Origin: JAVBKX01 sp031553835
GTDB lineage: Bacteria > Bacteroidota > Bacteroidia > Bacteroidales > Azobacteroidaceae
Assembly (NCBI GenBank): GCA_031553835.1
Contig: JAVBKX010000023.1
Coordinates: forward strand, 1 to 64,000
Direction: 5' to 3'
Length of the DNA stretch: 64,000 bases
Positions 1-8,720 of this stretch are shown piece after piece. Within the stretch, counting starts at the first letter, position 1, and each line of letters begins with the position of its first letter. The notes beneath the pieces are model-generated. The model was not told the DNA's origin, made no database searches, and was given only the letters and a program-made list of their open reading frames with translations. A program made the position numbers and the translations under genes.

Positions 1-84
1 CTTCCCATCCCGAACAGAGAAGTTAAGCCCGATCGCGCCGATGGTACTGCAATACAACGTGGGAGAGTAGGTAGCCGCCAAACT
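1..84 (+). rRNA. rrf: 5S ribosomal RNA, 3' part
   Basis: The window opens inside a 5S rRNA. The segment with CCGAACAGAGAAGTTAAG followed by GATGGTACTGC and GGGAGAGTAGG is the conserved 3' two thirds of bacterial 5S. The 5' part lies before the window. It is probably the last gene of an rRNA operon, because a strong terminator follows within ten bases. The exact 3' end is estimated from the closing stem. Confidence 0.95.
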
Positions 85-89
85 TGTAG

Positions 90-130
90 AAGGAGAGTGT
101 CAATGAAAAAACGATACTCTCCTTTTTATT
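90..130 (+). terminator. Rho-independent terminator of the rRNA operon
   Basis: An 11-bp stem (91-101 paired with 113-123, one G-T wobble) with an 11-base loop is followed by a T-rich run. It sits directly after the 5S gene and 17 bases before the ATPase start, so it ends the rRNA operon. Confidence 0.9.
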
Positions 131-146
131 TTTAAAGAAAAATCAT

Positions 147-3095
147 ATGAATGCAACAAGTCAAGGGCAGCATATAGAGGGATTAACCAATTCCCAGGTA
201 TTAGAAAATCGTCAGAAATATGGAGAAAACCTATTATCTCCTCCTAAAAGGGAACCGTTGTGGAAACTTTTCCTTGAAAAATTTAAGGATCCCATTATTC
301 AAATCTTATTGATTGCTGCATTTCTATCGTTAGGCATTTCGTTCGTTCATAATGATTACACCGAAACTATTGGGATTTTTTGCGCAATAATACTTTCTAT
401 AGGAGTTGCGTTTTGGTTTGAAGTCGATGCCAATAAAAAATTTGACATTCTTAATCAAGTGAACGATGATACTTTAATTAAAGTGATTCGTAATGGCAAC
501 ATTTCAGAGATTCCGAAAAGGGAAATTGTGGTACATGATATTATTGTGCTTGAAACGGGAGAAGAGATCCCTGCAGATGCAGAATTATTAGAAGCTGTTT
601 CTCTTTCGGTGAATGAATCGACATTGACAGGTGAGCCTGTTATCTCCAAAACAATTGATCCCGATGCTTTTCATTCGGATTCTACTTATCCATCCAATAT
701 GATTTATCGTGGTACTACAGTGGTTGAGGGACATTGCATGGCCTGTGTAGTATCGGTAGGTGATCGTACCGAGTTTGGAAAGGTTGCCCGTGAAGCTACA
801 GAAGTCAATAAAGAAGAAACTCCGTTGAACAAACAATTGGATAAGTTGGCCCGATTTATTGGTGTTGTGGGGTTTGCATTGGCAGCGCTTACATTTTCAA
901 CTCTTTTTATCAGGGATATCCTGTCGGGAACAGTAACTTATACCCATCATCAATTGATTTTGTTGTTAATAACGATCATGAGTATGCTATTGGCTCTGAT
1001 AAAAGTTTGGTTGCCGATTGTGTATGATGGTATTCACTTAACAGGGAAACAGGCAAAGCTTCCTGATATGGTGCAAAATGGCAGTTGGTTGCGGTGGATT
1101 GCCTTTGGAGGATTGCTGTTTATGCTGTTGTGTGGAATGTGTGCTGCGATTGGCATTAATCCTATGAATCGTCAATCGTGGATTACTATTGAAGAAGCAG
1201 AAAATATTCTGCAATATTTTATGGTGGCTGTGACTTTGATTGTGGTGTCGGTGCCGGAAGGATTGCCGATGAGTGTTACCCTGAGTCTGGCATTAAGTAT
1301 GCGTCGGATGTTAAAGACCAATAACTTAGTACGAAAGATGCATGCATGTGAAACGATGGGGGCAACGACAGTGATTTGTACGGACAAAACCGGTACATTG
1401 ACCCAAAATCAAATGACTGTTTTTCAAACTGAATTTTATGGTTTACAAGATCAACAGTTGGGTGATAGTCAGCTCAGTAGGTTTATAACCGAAGGCGTTG
1501 CCGTCAATTCGACAGCATTTTTGGATTTTTCCAACCCGGATAAAGCAAAAGCCTTGGGGAATCCTACTGAAGCGGCCTTGTTGTTGTGGCTTCACAAAAA
1601 TGGGATAAACTATTTGGATTTGCGGGAAAATGTCAGGATTATTGACTCATTGCCTTTTAGTACGGAAAGAAAAATGATGGCTACTTTGGTAGAATCTTCT
1701 ATAACGAACCAACGTATTCTTTATGTAAAGGGCGCTCCTGAAATTGTTTATACAAAGTGTAAAACAGTACTGACTACGAATGGATACCAGGATGCATTGT
1801 CATGCAAGGAGAATGTTGATACTCAATTGTTGAAATATCAACATCAGGCGATGCGTACACTGGGTTTTGCATATAAAGAAATAGAAGCCGGCAATACTCA
1901 GTCTATTCAGGCCTTGCTTTCTGGTGATTTGATTTTTCTGGGTATTGTGGCCATTTCCGATCCTGTGCGCCCGGAAGTGCCTGCCGCAGTAGAGAAATGT
2001 CTGAATGCCGGGATACAGATTAAAATTGTGACTGGAGATACACCCGGTACAGCAAAGGAAATCGGCCGTCAGATAGGGATCTGGGAAAGTAGCGATAATG
2101 AATACAATATTATTACAGGGCCGGCATTTGAATCATTGTCGGATAATGAGGCTTTGCAACGAATTAAAAAGCTGAAAATCATGTGCAGGGCGCGGCCGAT
2201 GGACAAACAACGGTTGGTGCAATTGCTGCAACAGAATGATGAAATTGTGGCGGTAACGGGAGATGGAACGAATGATGCGCCGGCATTAAATTTTGCACAA
2301 GTCGGCCTATCGATGGGATCCGGCACTTCTGTTGCGAAAGAAGCAAGCGATATCACGTTATTGGATGACTCGTTTAATAGTATTGCAACCGCAGTGATGT
2401 GGGGAAGGTCGTTGTATAAAAATATTCAGCGGTTTCTTCTTTTTCAGCTCACGATTAATGTAGCAGCTTTGATTATTGTTTTCCTTGGTTCCATGTTGGG
2501 GCAGGAATTACCTTTGACAGTAACACAAATGCTGTGGGTCAATTTGATTATGGATACTTTTGCCGCCGGAGCATTGGCCTCTTTGCCGCCAGAACCGGAT
2601 GTTATGAATACGAAACCGAGGAAAAATAACGATTTTATTATCACCAATTCGATGCGTCATAATATTTTGTTTACCGGCATTTCTTTTGTCATCGTTCTAT
2701 TAGGTATCTTGTTTGCGTTCAATAGTCCGGATGTGTTGTCTAAAATCTTTTCCCATGTTCCGGAACCGGAGCGAACTGCTTATTCTTTATCCTGTTTTTT
2801 TACTGTGTTTGTGATGCTTCAATTTTGGAACATGTTTAATGCCAAGGCATTTGGAAGCGTTCATTCGGTCTTTTTCGAAATGAAAAAAAGCATGGGATTT
2901 TTGGTGGTAGCAGTTGTGATTTTGATCGGGCAGTTTCTGATTGTCCAATTTGGTGGCGATGCATTTCGTACTGTTCCCCTGCAATTCAGGGATTGGGGTA
3001 TGATTATTGCAGGCACCTCAGTAGTGCTTTGGATTGGAGAAATAGTCCGGCTGTTCAATAAAAGTCAAAAAAAAGCCATACCTTTGCATTCCTAA
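147..3095 (+). CDS. Calcium-translocating P-type ATPase, PMCA type
   Basis: This is an inner-membrane cation pump of 982 residues, predicted to export Ca2+ at the cost of ATP. Seen in order: a cation-ATPase N-terminal domain (about 5-70), an actuator domain with TGEP at 161-164 (the usual motif is TGES), PEGLP in M4 at 370-374, the phosphorylation motif DKTGT with Asp413, KGAPE in the nucleotide-binding domain, the hinge TGDGTNDAP near 702, and the C-terminal membrane domain. Two extra hydrophobic stretches (about 270-292 and 315-336) lie between M3 and M4; from memory, Bacteroidota homologues share this insertion. It stands alone after the rRNA terminator. The ATG at 147 gives a full-length N terminus. 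Ca2+ specificity is inferred from family resemblance. Confidence 0.93.
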   Translation: MNATSQGQHIEGLTNSQVLENRQKYGENLLSPPKREPLWKLFLEKFKDPIIQILLIAAFLSLGISFVHNDYTETIGIFCAIILSIGVAFWFEVDANKKFDILNQVNDDTLIKVIRNGNISEIPKREIVVHDIIVLETGEEIPADAELLEAVSLSVNESTLTGEPVISKTIDPDAFHSDSTYPSNMIYRGTTVVEGHCMACVVSVGDRTEFGKVAREATEVNKEETPLNKQLDKLARFIGVVGFALAALTFSTLFIRDILSGTVTYTHHQLILLLITIMSMLLALIKVWLPIVYDGIHLTGKQAKLPDMVQNGSWLRWIAFGGLLFMLLCGMCAAIGINPMNRQSWITIEEAENILQYFMVAVTLIVVSVPEGLPMSVTLSLALSMRRMLKTNNLVRKMHACETMGATTVICTDKTGTLTQNQMTVFQTEFYGLQDQQLGDSQLSRFITEGVAVNSTAFLDFSNPDKAKALGNPTEAALLLWLHKNGINYLDLRENVRIIDSLPFSTERKMMATLVESSITNQRILYVKGAPEIVYTKCKTVLTTNGYQDALSCKENVDTQLLKYQHQAMRTLGFAYKEIEAGNTQSIQALLSGDLIFLGIVAISDPVRPEVPAAVEKCLNAGIQIKIVTGDTPGTAKEIGRQIGIWESSDNEYNIITGPAFESLSDNEALQRIKKLKIMCRARPMDKQRLVQLLQQNDEIVAVTGDGTNDAPALNFAQVGLSMGSGTSVAKEASDITLLDDSFNSIATAVMWGRSLYKNIQRFLLFQLTINVAALIIVFLGSMLGQELPLTVTQMLWVNLIMDTFAAGALASLPPEPDVMNTKPRKNNDFIITNSMRHNILFTGISFVIVLLGILFAFNSPDVLSKIFSHVPEPERTAYSLSCFFTVFVMLQFWNMFNAKAFGSVHSVFFEMKKSMGFLVVAVVILIGQFLIVQFGGDAFRTVPLQFRDWGMIIAGTSVVLWIGEIVRLFNKSQKKAIPLHS

Positions 3096-3130
3096 CAGTT
3101 GATGATCGTGTTAATACGCCAAAGGCAATG

Positions 3131-3212
3131 AAAATAAACGTGAAGACACCAATTTTTTAAAAAAGATTCTTCGTGTCTGTGTCTTTGTGTTTGAAATTAT
3201 TTACGTATGAAA
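3131..3212. repeat. Dispersed intergenic repeat, copy 1
   Basis: The 111-base gap between the ATPase and the penicillin-binding protein has the low-complexity phrase CTTCGTGTCTGTGTCTTTG, followed at 3190-3212 by TTTGAAATTATTT and ACGTATGAAA. The 3190-3212 segment recurs with two mismatches at 37381-37403, upstream of tldD. There a nearby segment (GCACAAAGCCACGAAG) resembles the same phrase in inverted orientation. The end of the repeat overlaps the first ATG of the next gene. Confidence 0.55.
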
Positions 3213-5558
3213 GAAAAAAAGATGACTGATCCCCGGAAAGTGAAAAAGTTTTTGAGGTGGTTTTGGGGCATTATAGGAGGAGGGATCTTTCTGTTATTCT
3301 TAGTTTTTTTCCTTATTTCGAAGGGTGTTATAGGGTATATGCCTCCCGTTGAAGAACTGGAAAATCCGATTGATAAATATGCTTCCCAAGTCATTTCGTC
3401 TGACATGAAATTTTTGGGAACTTATTCCAAAGAAAAAGAAAACCGTATTTATGTTAATTATAATGACCTTTCTCCAGCCTTAGTGCATGCGTTAGTCGCT
3501 ACAGAAGACGAACGTTTTTCCCAGCATTCGGGGATTGATTTTTATGCCTTGTTGCGTGCAATTGTTAAGACAGGAATTTTGGGACAAAAAAATGCCGGAG
3601 GAGGAAGTACGATTACTCAACAGCTGGCTAAATTATTGTTTTCTCCTCGTCCGGGAAGCCTTTCCGAACGGGTGTTGCAAAAACCGATCGAGTGGGTGAT
3701 TGCCGTGAAACTGGAACGGTATTATACTAAAGAGGAAATCATTAATCTTTATCTGAATAAGTTTGATTTTAATTATAATGCGGTTGGAATTCAATCTGCC
3801 GCCTGGGTTTATTTTGGTAAAAAACCTTCGGAATTGACGGTGGACGAAGCGGCTACTTTAGCCGGAATGTGTAAAAATTCTACATTGTACAATCCGATAC
3901 GGCGTAATCAGTTGACTAAAGACCGGCGTAATCTGGTTTTGTCGCTTATGGAACGTAATGAGTATATATCTAAGACAGAGCGCGATACGTTGCAACGATT
4001 GCCTTTGGAGGTCGATTTTCATAAAACAGATCATAAGGAAGGGCTGGCTCCTTATTTCAGGGAATATTTGCGCTTGACGATGAGTGCAAAAAAACCGGAA
4101 CGTCAAAATTACGAAGATTGGCAATTTGAATCTTATAAACGGGATTCTGCCGAATGGGCTACCAATCCTTTGTATGGCTGGTGCAATAAAAATATTAAAT
4201 CAAATGGTTCTCATTACAATCTGGCTACTGATGGCTTGAAGATTTATGCTACAGTCGATTCCCGGATGCAGCAATATGCGGAAGATGCGATGCGGGAACA
4301 TGTGGGAATGTATTTGCAGGAATTGTTTTTTAAAGAGAAAAAAGGCAGAAATTACGCGCCATTCTCCCGTTCTTTGTCAGCCGAGAAGAGAGAACAGATT
4401 TTGCTTCGCACAATGAAACAGACCGATCGTTATCGGGGCTTGAAAAAAGCAGGTTTTAACGAGGAAGAGATACGCAAAGTTTTTGATCAACCGGTAGAAA
4501 TGGTCGTTTTTTCATGGAAAGGACTGAAAGATACCATTATGTCGCCGATGGATTCCATTAAGTATATGAAAAGTTTTTTGCGTAGCGGCTTCATGGCAAT
4601 GGATGTCCGTTCGGGCAATGTAAAAGCGTATGTGGGAGGTATTGATTTTTCGTATTTTCAATATGATATGGTGAATGTGGGGCGGCGACAAATCGGATCA
4701 ACAATCAAACCGTTTCTGTATTCATTAGCAGTGGAAGAGGGTATCAGTCCATGTTATGAGATGTTGCATGTTCAGCCGTTTTTGGTGGATGAAGCCGGCA
4801 AACCGTGGACTCCGCGTAATGCATCCAAGAGCAGGTTAGGGGAAATGGTAAGTGTAAAATGGGGGTTACAAAATTCGGATAACTGGGTGACTGCCATGTT
4901 GATGTCTCAATTATCGCCATCGGCCCTGGTTCGTTTGCTGCATTCATACGGTATTTCCGGAGATATTGATCCTGTACTTTCTTTGTGTCTTGGCACTTGC
5001 GATGTTTCTGTCGGGGAAATGGTGCAAGGATATTCTGCTTTTCCCAACCGTGGATTTACTACTGCGCCAGTGTATGTTTCGCGCATTGAAGATAATTATG
5101 GTAATATTCTGGATAGTTTTTCCCCTATTTCTTCCGAGGTATTGAGTGAGGATACTTCCTATAAGATGCTGGACATGTTGAGGAGTGTTGTTGATGGAGG
5201 TACCGGTAGCCGGTTACGATTTAAATATGGAGTCAATGCTCCAATGGGAGGAAAAACGGGGACGACACAAAATAATTCCGATGGATGGTTTATGTGTTTT
5301 ACACCTTCCTTAGTGACCGGAGTTTGGGTTGGAGGCGAGGACCGCGATATTCACTTCGATGGTATGGAATACGGACAGGCTGCCGCTATGGCGCTCCCGG
5401 TTTATGCCTTGTTTATGAAAAAAGTTTATGCCGATAAAACATTGGGATATTCTCCGACAGAAAATTTTGAAATTTCAAAAACGTATAAAGGCTTATGTTC
5501 GGATGGAATAATGAATCAGGCCAGTTCTACTCCTATTGATGAGGAGATTTTTGAATGA
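3207..5558 (+). CDS. mrcA: Class A penicillin-binding protein (PBP1A-like)
   Basis: A bifunctional peptidoglycan synthase of 783 residues: it polymerises lipid II and cross-links the stem peptides on the periplasmic face. After a short basic cytoplasmic tail comes one membrane segment (about 16-40). The GT51 domain shows the catalytic EDERF motif with Glu100, GGSTITQQLAK, and EEIINLYLNK. The transpeptidase domain has the nucleophile in STIK (Ser498), SDN as the second motif, and KTGTT at 683-687. Length and order match family PBP1A. The start could be the ATG at 3222 instead (protein beginning MTDPRKVKKF), because the first ATG belongs to the repeat at 3190-3212. No partner gene is adjacent. 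Confidence 0.95.
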   Translation: MKEKKMTDPRKVKKFLRWFWGIIGGGIFLLFLVFFLISKGVIGYMPPVEELENPIDKYASQVISSDMKFLGTYSKEKENRIYVNYNDLSPALVHALVATEDERFSQHSGIDFYALLRAIVKTGILGQKNAGGGSTITQQLAKLLFSPRPGSLSERVLQKPIEWVIAVKLERYYTKEEIINLYLNKFDFNYNAVGIQSAAWVYFGKKPSELTVDEAATLAGMCKNSTLYNPIRRNQLTKDRRNLVLSLMERNEYISKTERDTLQRLPLEVDFHKTDHKEGLAPYFREYLRLTMSAKKPERQNYEDWQFESYKRDSAEWATNPLYGWCNKNIKSNGSHYNLATDGLKIYATVDSRMQQYAEDAMREHVGMYLQELFFKEKKGRNYAPFSRSLSAEKREQILLRTMKQTDRYRGLKKAGFNEEEIRKVFDQPVEMVVFSWKGLKDTIMSPMDSIKYMKSFLRSGFMAMDVRSGNVKAYVGGIDFSYFQYDMVNVGRRQIGSTIKPFLYSLAVEEGISPCYEMLHVQPFLVDEAGKPWTPRNASKSRLGEMVSVKWGLQNSDNWVTAMLMSQLSPSALVRLLHSYGISGDIDPVLSLCLGTCDVSVGEMVQGYSAFPNRGFTTAPVYVSRIEDNYGNILDSFSPISSEVLSEDTSYKMLDMLRSVVDGGTGSRLRFKYGVNAPMGGKTGTTQNNSDGWFMCFTPSLVTGVWVGGEDRDIHFDGMEYGQAAAMALPVYALFMKKVYADKTLGYSPTENFEISKTYKGLCSDGIMNQASSTPIDEEIFE

Positions 5559-5599
5559 TTTTTTGTTGTATTTTCATTTGTTCATAATTTTCGAAAACA

Positions 5600-5676
5600 T
5601 TGATTCACAGATTATCCACAGGCGTTTTTTTAACAAATGCGAATGCAAGGTGTTCTGTGGTAATCTGTGAAATCAA
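5600..5676. repeat. Imperfect palindrome between convergent genes
   Basis: A 21-base arm at 5601-5621 pairs with 5655-5675, broken only by two single-base bulges, around a 33-base spacer holding a T7 run. It lies between the 3' ends of the penicillin-binding protein and the lipocalin-like gene. It could end transcription from either side, but no T-run follows either arm. An intergenic palindromic repeat is as likely. Confidence 0.6.
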
Positions 5677-5690
5677 TGTAATGTTAAATT

Positions 5691-6155
5691 TTATTCAACC
5701 CGGTTGTAGGTGTCTTTACCGCTTGTTACCCAACCATCGTCGTTGTATTTATATTCAAGAATTAGTACATTGTCGTCTAATTTGGAGATGGTGTACTTTT
5801 CATCGACATCCTCTTCTTCGTCATACAAAGTCAACGTATTACCACTAAGTTTCCAATCATAACCCCAAGGATGACTGCTTAGATATAAATAAAATTCACA
5901 AGTACCATCACTATGGAAGGTAAATGTAGAATTTACTTGATTATAATCATTTTCAATGTTATTTTTGGGAGGAGTACTGGTATCCCATTCTTCTTCCACT
6001 TCTCCATCAAAAACACTTTTGCCTTGGCTATGGACACAAACCCATTCTCCGTACAATTGTTTTTTGTCAATATTGTCGCCATCATCATCACTACATGCGG
6101 TAAACCCTATTGCGATAGCAACTATGGCAATCATAAAAAAAATCTTTTTCATCAC
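5691..6155 (-). CDS. Lipocalin-like lipoprotein
   Basis: A secreted lipoprotein of 154 residues. The signal peptide ends in a lipobox (GFTAC, Cys near 21), followed by an acidic SDDDGDN linker typical of surface-exposed Bacteroidota lipoproteins. The body has GEWVCVHS, then alternating strands ending SKLDDNVLILEYKY, which resembles the short lipocalin-like domains found after such linkers. No ligand can be named. It is the last gene of the minus-strand run that starts at the LytTR kinase, 90 bases after the barrel gene, so it may be a target of that system or an independent unit. Confidence 0.7.
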   Translation of the reverse strand: MMKKIFFMIAIVAIAIGFTACSDDDGDNIDKKQLYGEWVCVHSQGKSVFDGEVEEEWDTSTPPKNNIENDYNQVNSTFTFHSDGTCEFYLYLSSHPWGYDWKLSGNTLTLYDEEEDVDEKYTISKLDDNVLILEYKYNDDGWVTSGKDTYNRVE

Positions 6156-6245
6156 TAAATTTTAAGAATTCAATCCAACATGAAAAGTTGGATAATTTTT
6201 ATTTAATTTATATTTCTAGTTCTAGTTTTTGTCGTCTTCCTTTGC

Positions 6246-6992
6246 TTAAAAATTGTAACCTATGCTGATTAATAAATTACGATTTTTTATTGAATAATCA
6301 TCCCAAGCATCTTTATTGGCAATATTTGTAAGTCCTAATTCATATTGTATGCCTATGTATGCTTTGCCAAAAAAAAGTCCTGTCCCAAAGCAGAGTCCAG
6401 CATCAAACCGATTCAGTCCCATATTATCATCATCGTTGTCATTTCCTTTTGTGAAAGCATCAAAACTGTCTTCTTCAACCTCCGTTTCACCATCATATGT
6501 GGTATATTTATACTCAACATTACCAGCGATTCCATATGCAAAATAAGGTCCAAAATCAAAATTCCATTTAAGACCATCAGAAAGAGCATAACGGTATGAA
6601 ATTAAAATAGGCATCTGCAGGTAAGCCAAATTGATTGACATTTCATCTTTAGTTTCATATTCTTCATCGGAATATTTTGCCTCGTATTTAGAACCTTTGT
6701 TGGACAGAAATAACCCAGGCTGTATATAAACATTAGACATAACCGGAATATCCATAATTAGACCAGCGCTGTAAGTAATCCGATTCTTACTATCCTCATT
6801 ATCTTCTTCTGCAAAACTAGAGAAGTTTATTCCTCCTCTGAAACCGAATGAAATTTTTTCTGAGGAGCCAGTGCCGGAGCTGAGTCCGCTGAAAATACCC
6901 CTACTTTGTTCTTCTGCAAGTTGAGCAGAAATGTGTTGTGCAAAAAATATACTGATTGCACACGAAACAATTGCAAATAATCTATTCTTCAT
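6246..6992 (-). CDS. Outer-membrane beta-barrel protein (PorT-like)
   Basis: 248 residues. An N-terminal signal peptide ends near HISAQ, followed by a linker and then FGFRGGINFSSF, the usual opening of PorT/OmpA-like barrels in Bacteroidota. Alternating amphipathic strands follow (QPGLFLSNKGSKY, FDFGPYFAYG, GIQYELGLTNIA), and the protein ends in ISIGYNF, an outer-membrane C-terminal aromatic signature. Acidic loops (EEDNEDS, KGNDNDDDN) should face outward. It begins 17 bases after the propeller gene, so the two are probably co-transcribed. Its function is not known. Confidence 0.8.
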   Translation of the reverse strand: MKNRLFAIVSCAISIFFAQHISAQLAEEQSRGIFSGLSSGTGSSEKISFGFRGGINFSSFAEEDNEDSKNRITYSAGLIMDIPVMSNVYIQPGLFLSNKGSKYEAKYSDEEYETKDEMSINLAYLQMPILISYRYALSDGLKWNFDFGPYFAYGIAGNVEYKYTTYDGETEVEEDSFDAFTKGNDNDDDNMGLNRFDAGLCFGTGLFFGKAYIGIQYELGLTNIANKDAWDDYSIKNRNLLISIGYNF

Positions 6993-7009
6993 AATAATTA
7001 TTAAAAATT

Positions 7010-8050
7010 TTACATATTAAAATCCATTTTCCATACATTATAATCTCCTTTAGTTGAACCTCTCTGAGAAACGAAGTAAATACTTCTTCCATCAGGCGAC
7101 CATACAGCTGACAAGTCATTGCCTGGATGGTAGGTGAGTTGGGTAAACAAGGTCCCATCTGTTCCGATAACAAATATGTCTGTATTTTGCTTGTTTTTGG
7201 CAGTAGTACTACTTCCGGTACACAGAATCCATTTTCCGTCGGGAGATATTTTAGGTGTGGTAAAACTTTTTCCAGGCTTTGAAAGTAATATTTCTTCAGT
7301 TCCGCCTTCCAGGTTCAGTTTCCAGATTTCACTTTCTTTGTTGGTCGTAAATCGAGCACAATAAATAATATTAGGATTTTCGGGGACAACACAAGGTGTC
7401 ATTCCTCTCGAGTAATTTGAGAAAAGATTTTTATCCACATCAAAGCTCCACAAACTATAAGCATCAACTCCTTCGCGGCGATGAAAATAAATGGTTTTAC
7501 CATCTTTGGTCATGGTTGGCGCATAATCGTTAGCCGAAGTAGTTGAAATTTGGCGCACAACAGAACCTTGTTCAGAATTGACCAGATAAATTCCGGAAAT
7601 ATTATTTCGATATTCTGAAAAGCAGAATTTTTTTCCATCGGGCGACCAAGAAAAATCTGTAACACTATTTCTGAATGTACGTTGAGTGGAAGGTCCTCCA
7701 GTGGTAGCACTTTTTTCCATTATGTTGGTCGTTTTATCCTTGGAGTTGACATAAGCGATTTTACTGCCATCGGGAGCAACTGCAATAATCGGATTTACCC
7801 ACCATGTAATGAGATTTGTGGACGTGCCAATCGATGCAAACGCACTTGTAGGGACAGGGTTGGCTACTTTATCAGCATCATCGGTAATCCTGACAAAATT
7901 AATACCTCCTTCTTCCGGCACGGATACTGTAGCATAAGAAACTGTCTGTTGTGTTGCACAAGAATGTAAACAGATGCTTATGGCCAACATACTCAACCCA
8001 TAAACTCCTCTAATAAATACTTTTGTATTCAAGAGTGATCGTTGTTTCAT
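7010..8050 (-). CDS. TolB-like PD40 beta-propeller lipoprotein
   Basis: 346 residues with a lipoprotein signal (ICLHSC, Cys near 30) and a beta-propeller made of PD40-type blades. At least five blade signatures are visible: APDGSKIAYV, SPDGKKFCFSE, TKDGKTIYFHR, SPDGKWILCTG and SPDGRSIYFVS. This fold is a protein- or glycan-binding platform (as in TolB), with no catalytic residues expected. It should sit in the outer membrane, on the periplasmic or outer face. It is co-directional with the barrel gene 17 bases downstream, and together they look like a surface binding pair. The partner is unknown. Confidence 0.82.
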   Translation of the reverse strand: MKQRSLLNTKVFIRGVYGLSMLAISICLHSCATQQTVSYATVSVPEEGGINFVRITDDADKVANPVPTSAFASIGTSTNLITWWVNPIIAVAPDGSKIAYVNSKDKTTNIMEKSATTGGPSTQRTFRNSVTDFSWSPDGKKFCFSEYRNNISGIYLVNSEQGSVVRQISTTSANDYAPTMTKDGKTIYFHRREGVDAYSLWSFDVDKNLFSNYSRGMTPCVVPENPNIIYCARFTTNKESEIWKLNLEGGTEEILLSKPGKSFTTPKISPDGKWILCTGSSTTAKNKQNTDIFVIGTDGTLFTQLTYHPGNDLSAVWSPDGRSIYFVSQRGSTKGDYNVWKMDFNM

Positions 8051-8103
8051 ATTAAAATATTTTTATTCTCCTCAATTCCTAAGAAGTTGATTATTATTGA
8101 AAG

Positions 8104-8141
8104 AAAGTGTGGAATTGTTAGCTTTGCACTAAACACTTTCA
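8104..8141 (-). promoter_or_regulatory. Inverted repeat upstream of the propeller gene
   Basis: GAAAGTGT at 8104-8111 is mirrored by ACACTTTC at 8134-8141, with 22 bases between. It lies between the end of the lone LytTR gene and the start of the propeller gene. It could be a weak terminator for the first or an operator for the second. No T-run follows, which favours a protein site slightly. Confidence 0.35.
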
Positions 8142-8160
8142 AATATGTTTTTTATAGCTT

Positions 8161-8583
8161 TCATATCATTACCAGCGCCTTTTTGATCTTCTCATAATAC
8201 GACTGCGTAGCGCGGATTTCCAGTTGTTGGAACGGCGTACGGAAAAGGCAACGGCGAGTTTGATTTTCAATTGATTCCAAATAGTTGATATTGATAATAT
8301 TATCCTGACTGATTTGTATAAACGATGGACTCATGGAAAGAATGTTTTTAGCCGTGGAAATTCGGCGAAGTTTATGTGCAGACATGTCTGTCAATATCAT
8401 TTGCCAAAGGCGCAATTCTCTTGTGTATTGAAAATGAAGGATTTCGCTGTTTTGTACAATTAACAGTTTGTTGAGTGTTTGTATGGCAAACTTTTTATTG
8501 TCAATGGCAAGTTGACAATCAACATACTTTAAATTTGTATGATTTGTAGAAGCGTTGTATTCTGCGAATGTTGCTGAATTCAT
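8161..8583 (-). CDS. Stand-alone LytTR DNA-binding protein
   Basis: 140 residues, nearly all of it one LytTR domain (about 40-138) with no receiver domain. Recognisable pieces are NSEILHFQY, LRRISTAKNILSMSP, FIQISQDNIININYL and the final strand around PFQQLEIRA. The same blocks occur in the neighbouring response regulator (LRSTTKSKDILNLYP, FFQINQDTILNLDYV), so the two look like paralogues that arose by local duplication with loss of the receiver. It should bind DNA without phosphorylation control. A good promoter lies just upstream (8607-8638), so it can be expressed apart from the kinase and regulator. Confidence 0.85.
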   Translation of the reverse strand: MNSATFAEYNASTNHTNLKYVDCQLAIDNKKFAIQTLNKLLIVQNSEILHFQYTRELRLWQMILTDMSAHKLRRISTAKNILSMSPSFIQISQDNIININYLESIENQTRRCLFRTPFQQLEIRATQSYYEKIKKALVMI

Positions 8584-8606
8584 AATATTTGACCTGCTTA
8601 TGAGAG

Positions 8607-8638
8607 CAAAATTATGTTAAAAGAGGGTAGCTTGCAAA
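8607..8638 (-). promoter_or_regulatory. Promoter of the stand-alone LytTR gene
   Basis: On the minus strand there is TAATTTTG (8607-8614) and, 20 bases upstream, TTTG (8635-8638). This matches the Bacteroidota TAnnTTTG / TTTG promoter with ideal spacing. Transcription would start near 8602, leaving a leader of about 19 bases. Confidence 0.65.
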
Positions 8639-8720
8639 TGACGACAATGGTGTTTTTCGCTTGATGTATGCTGATTTGTGTTTATGTATGTGAATTTTGT
8701 GTTTAAGTGGGTGATTTTTT

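Noticed and set aside
161..400. Unusual TGEP motif and extra hydrophobic pair in the calcium ATPase as a novelty
   Set aside because: From memory, Bacteroidota PMCA-type ATPases share the M3-M4 insertion, and Ser of TGES is not essential, so I treat both as family variation.
5600..5848. 82-codon plus-strand frame after the penicillin-binding protein
   Set aside because: It runs through the palindrome and antisense to the lipocalin-like gene; composition is not coding-like.
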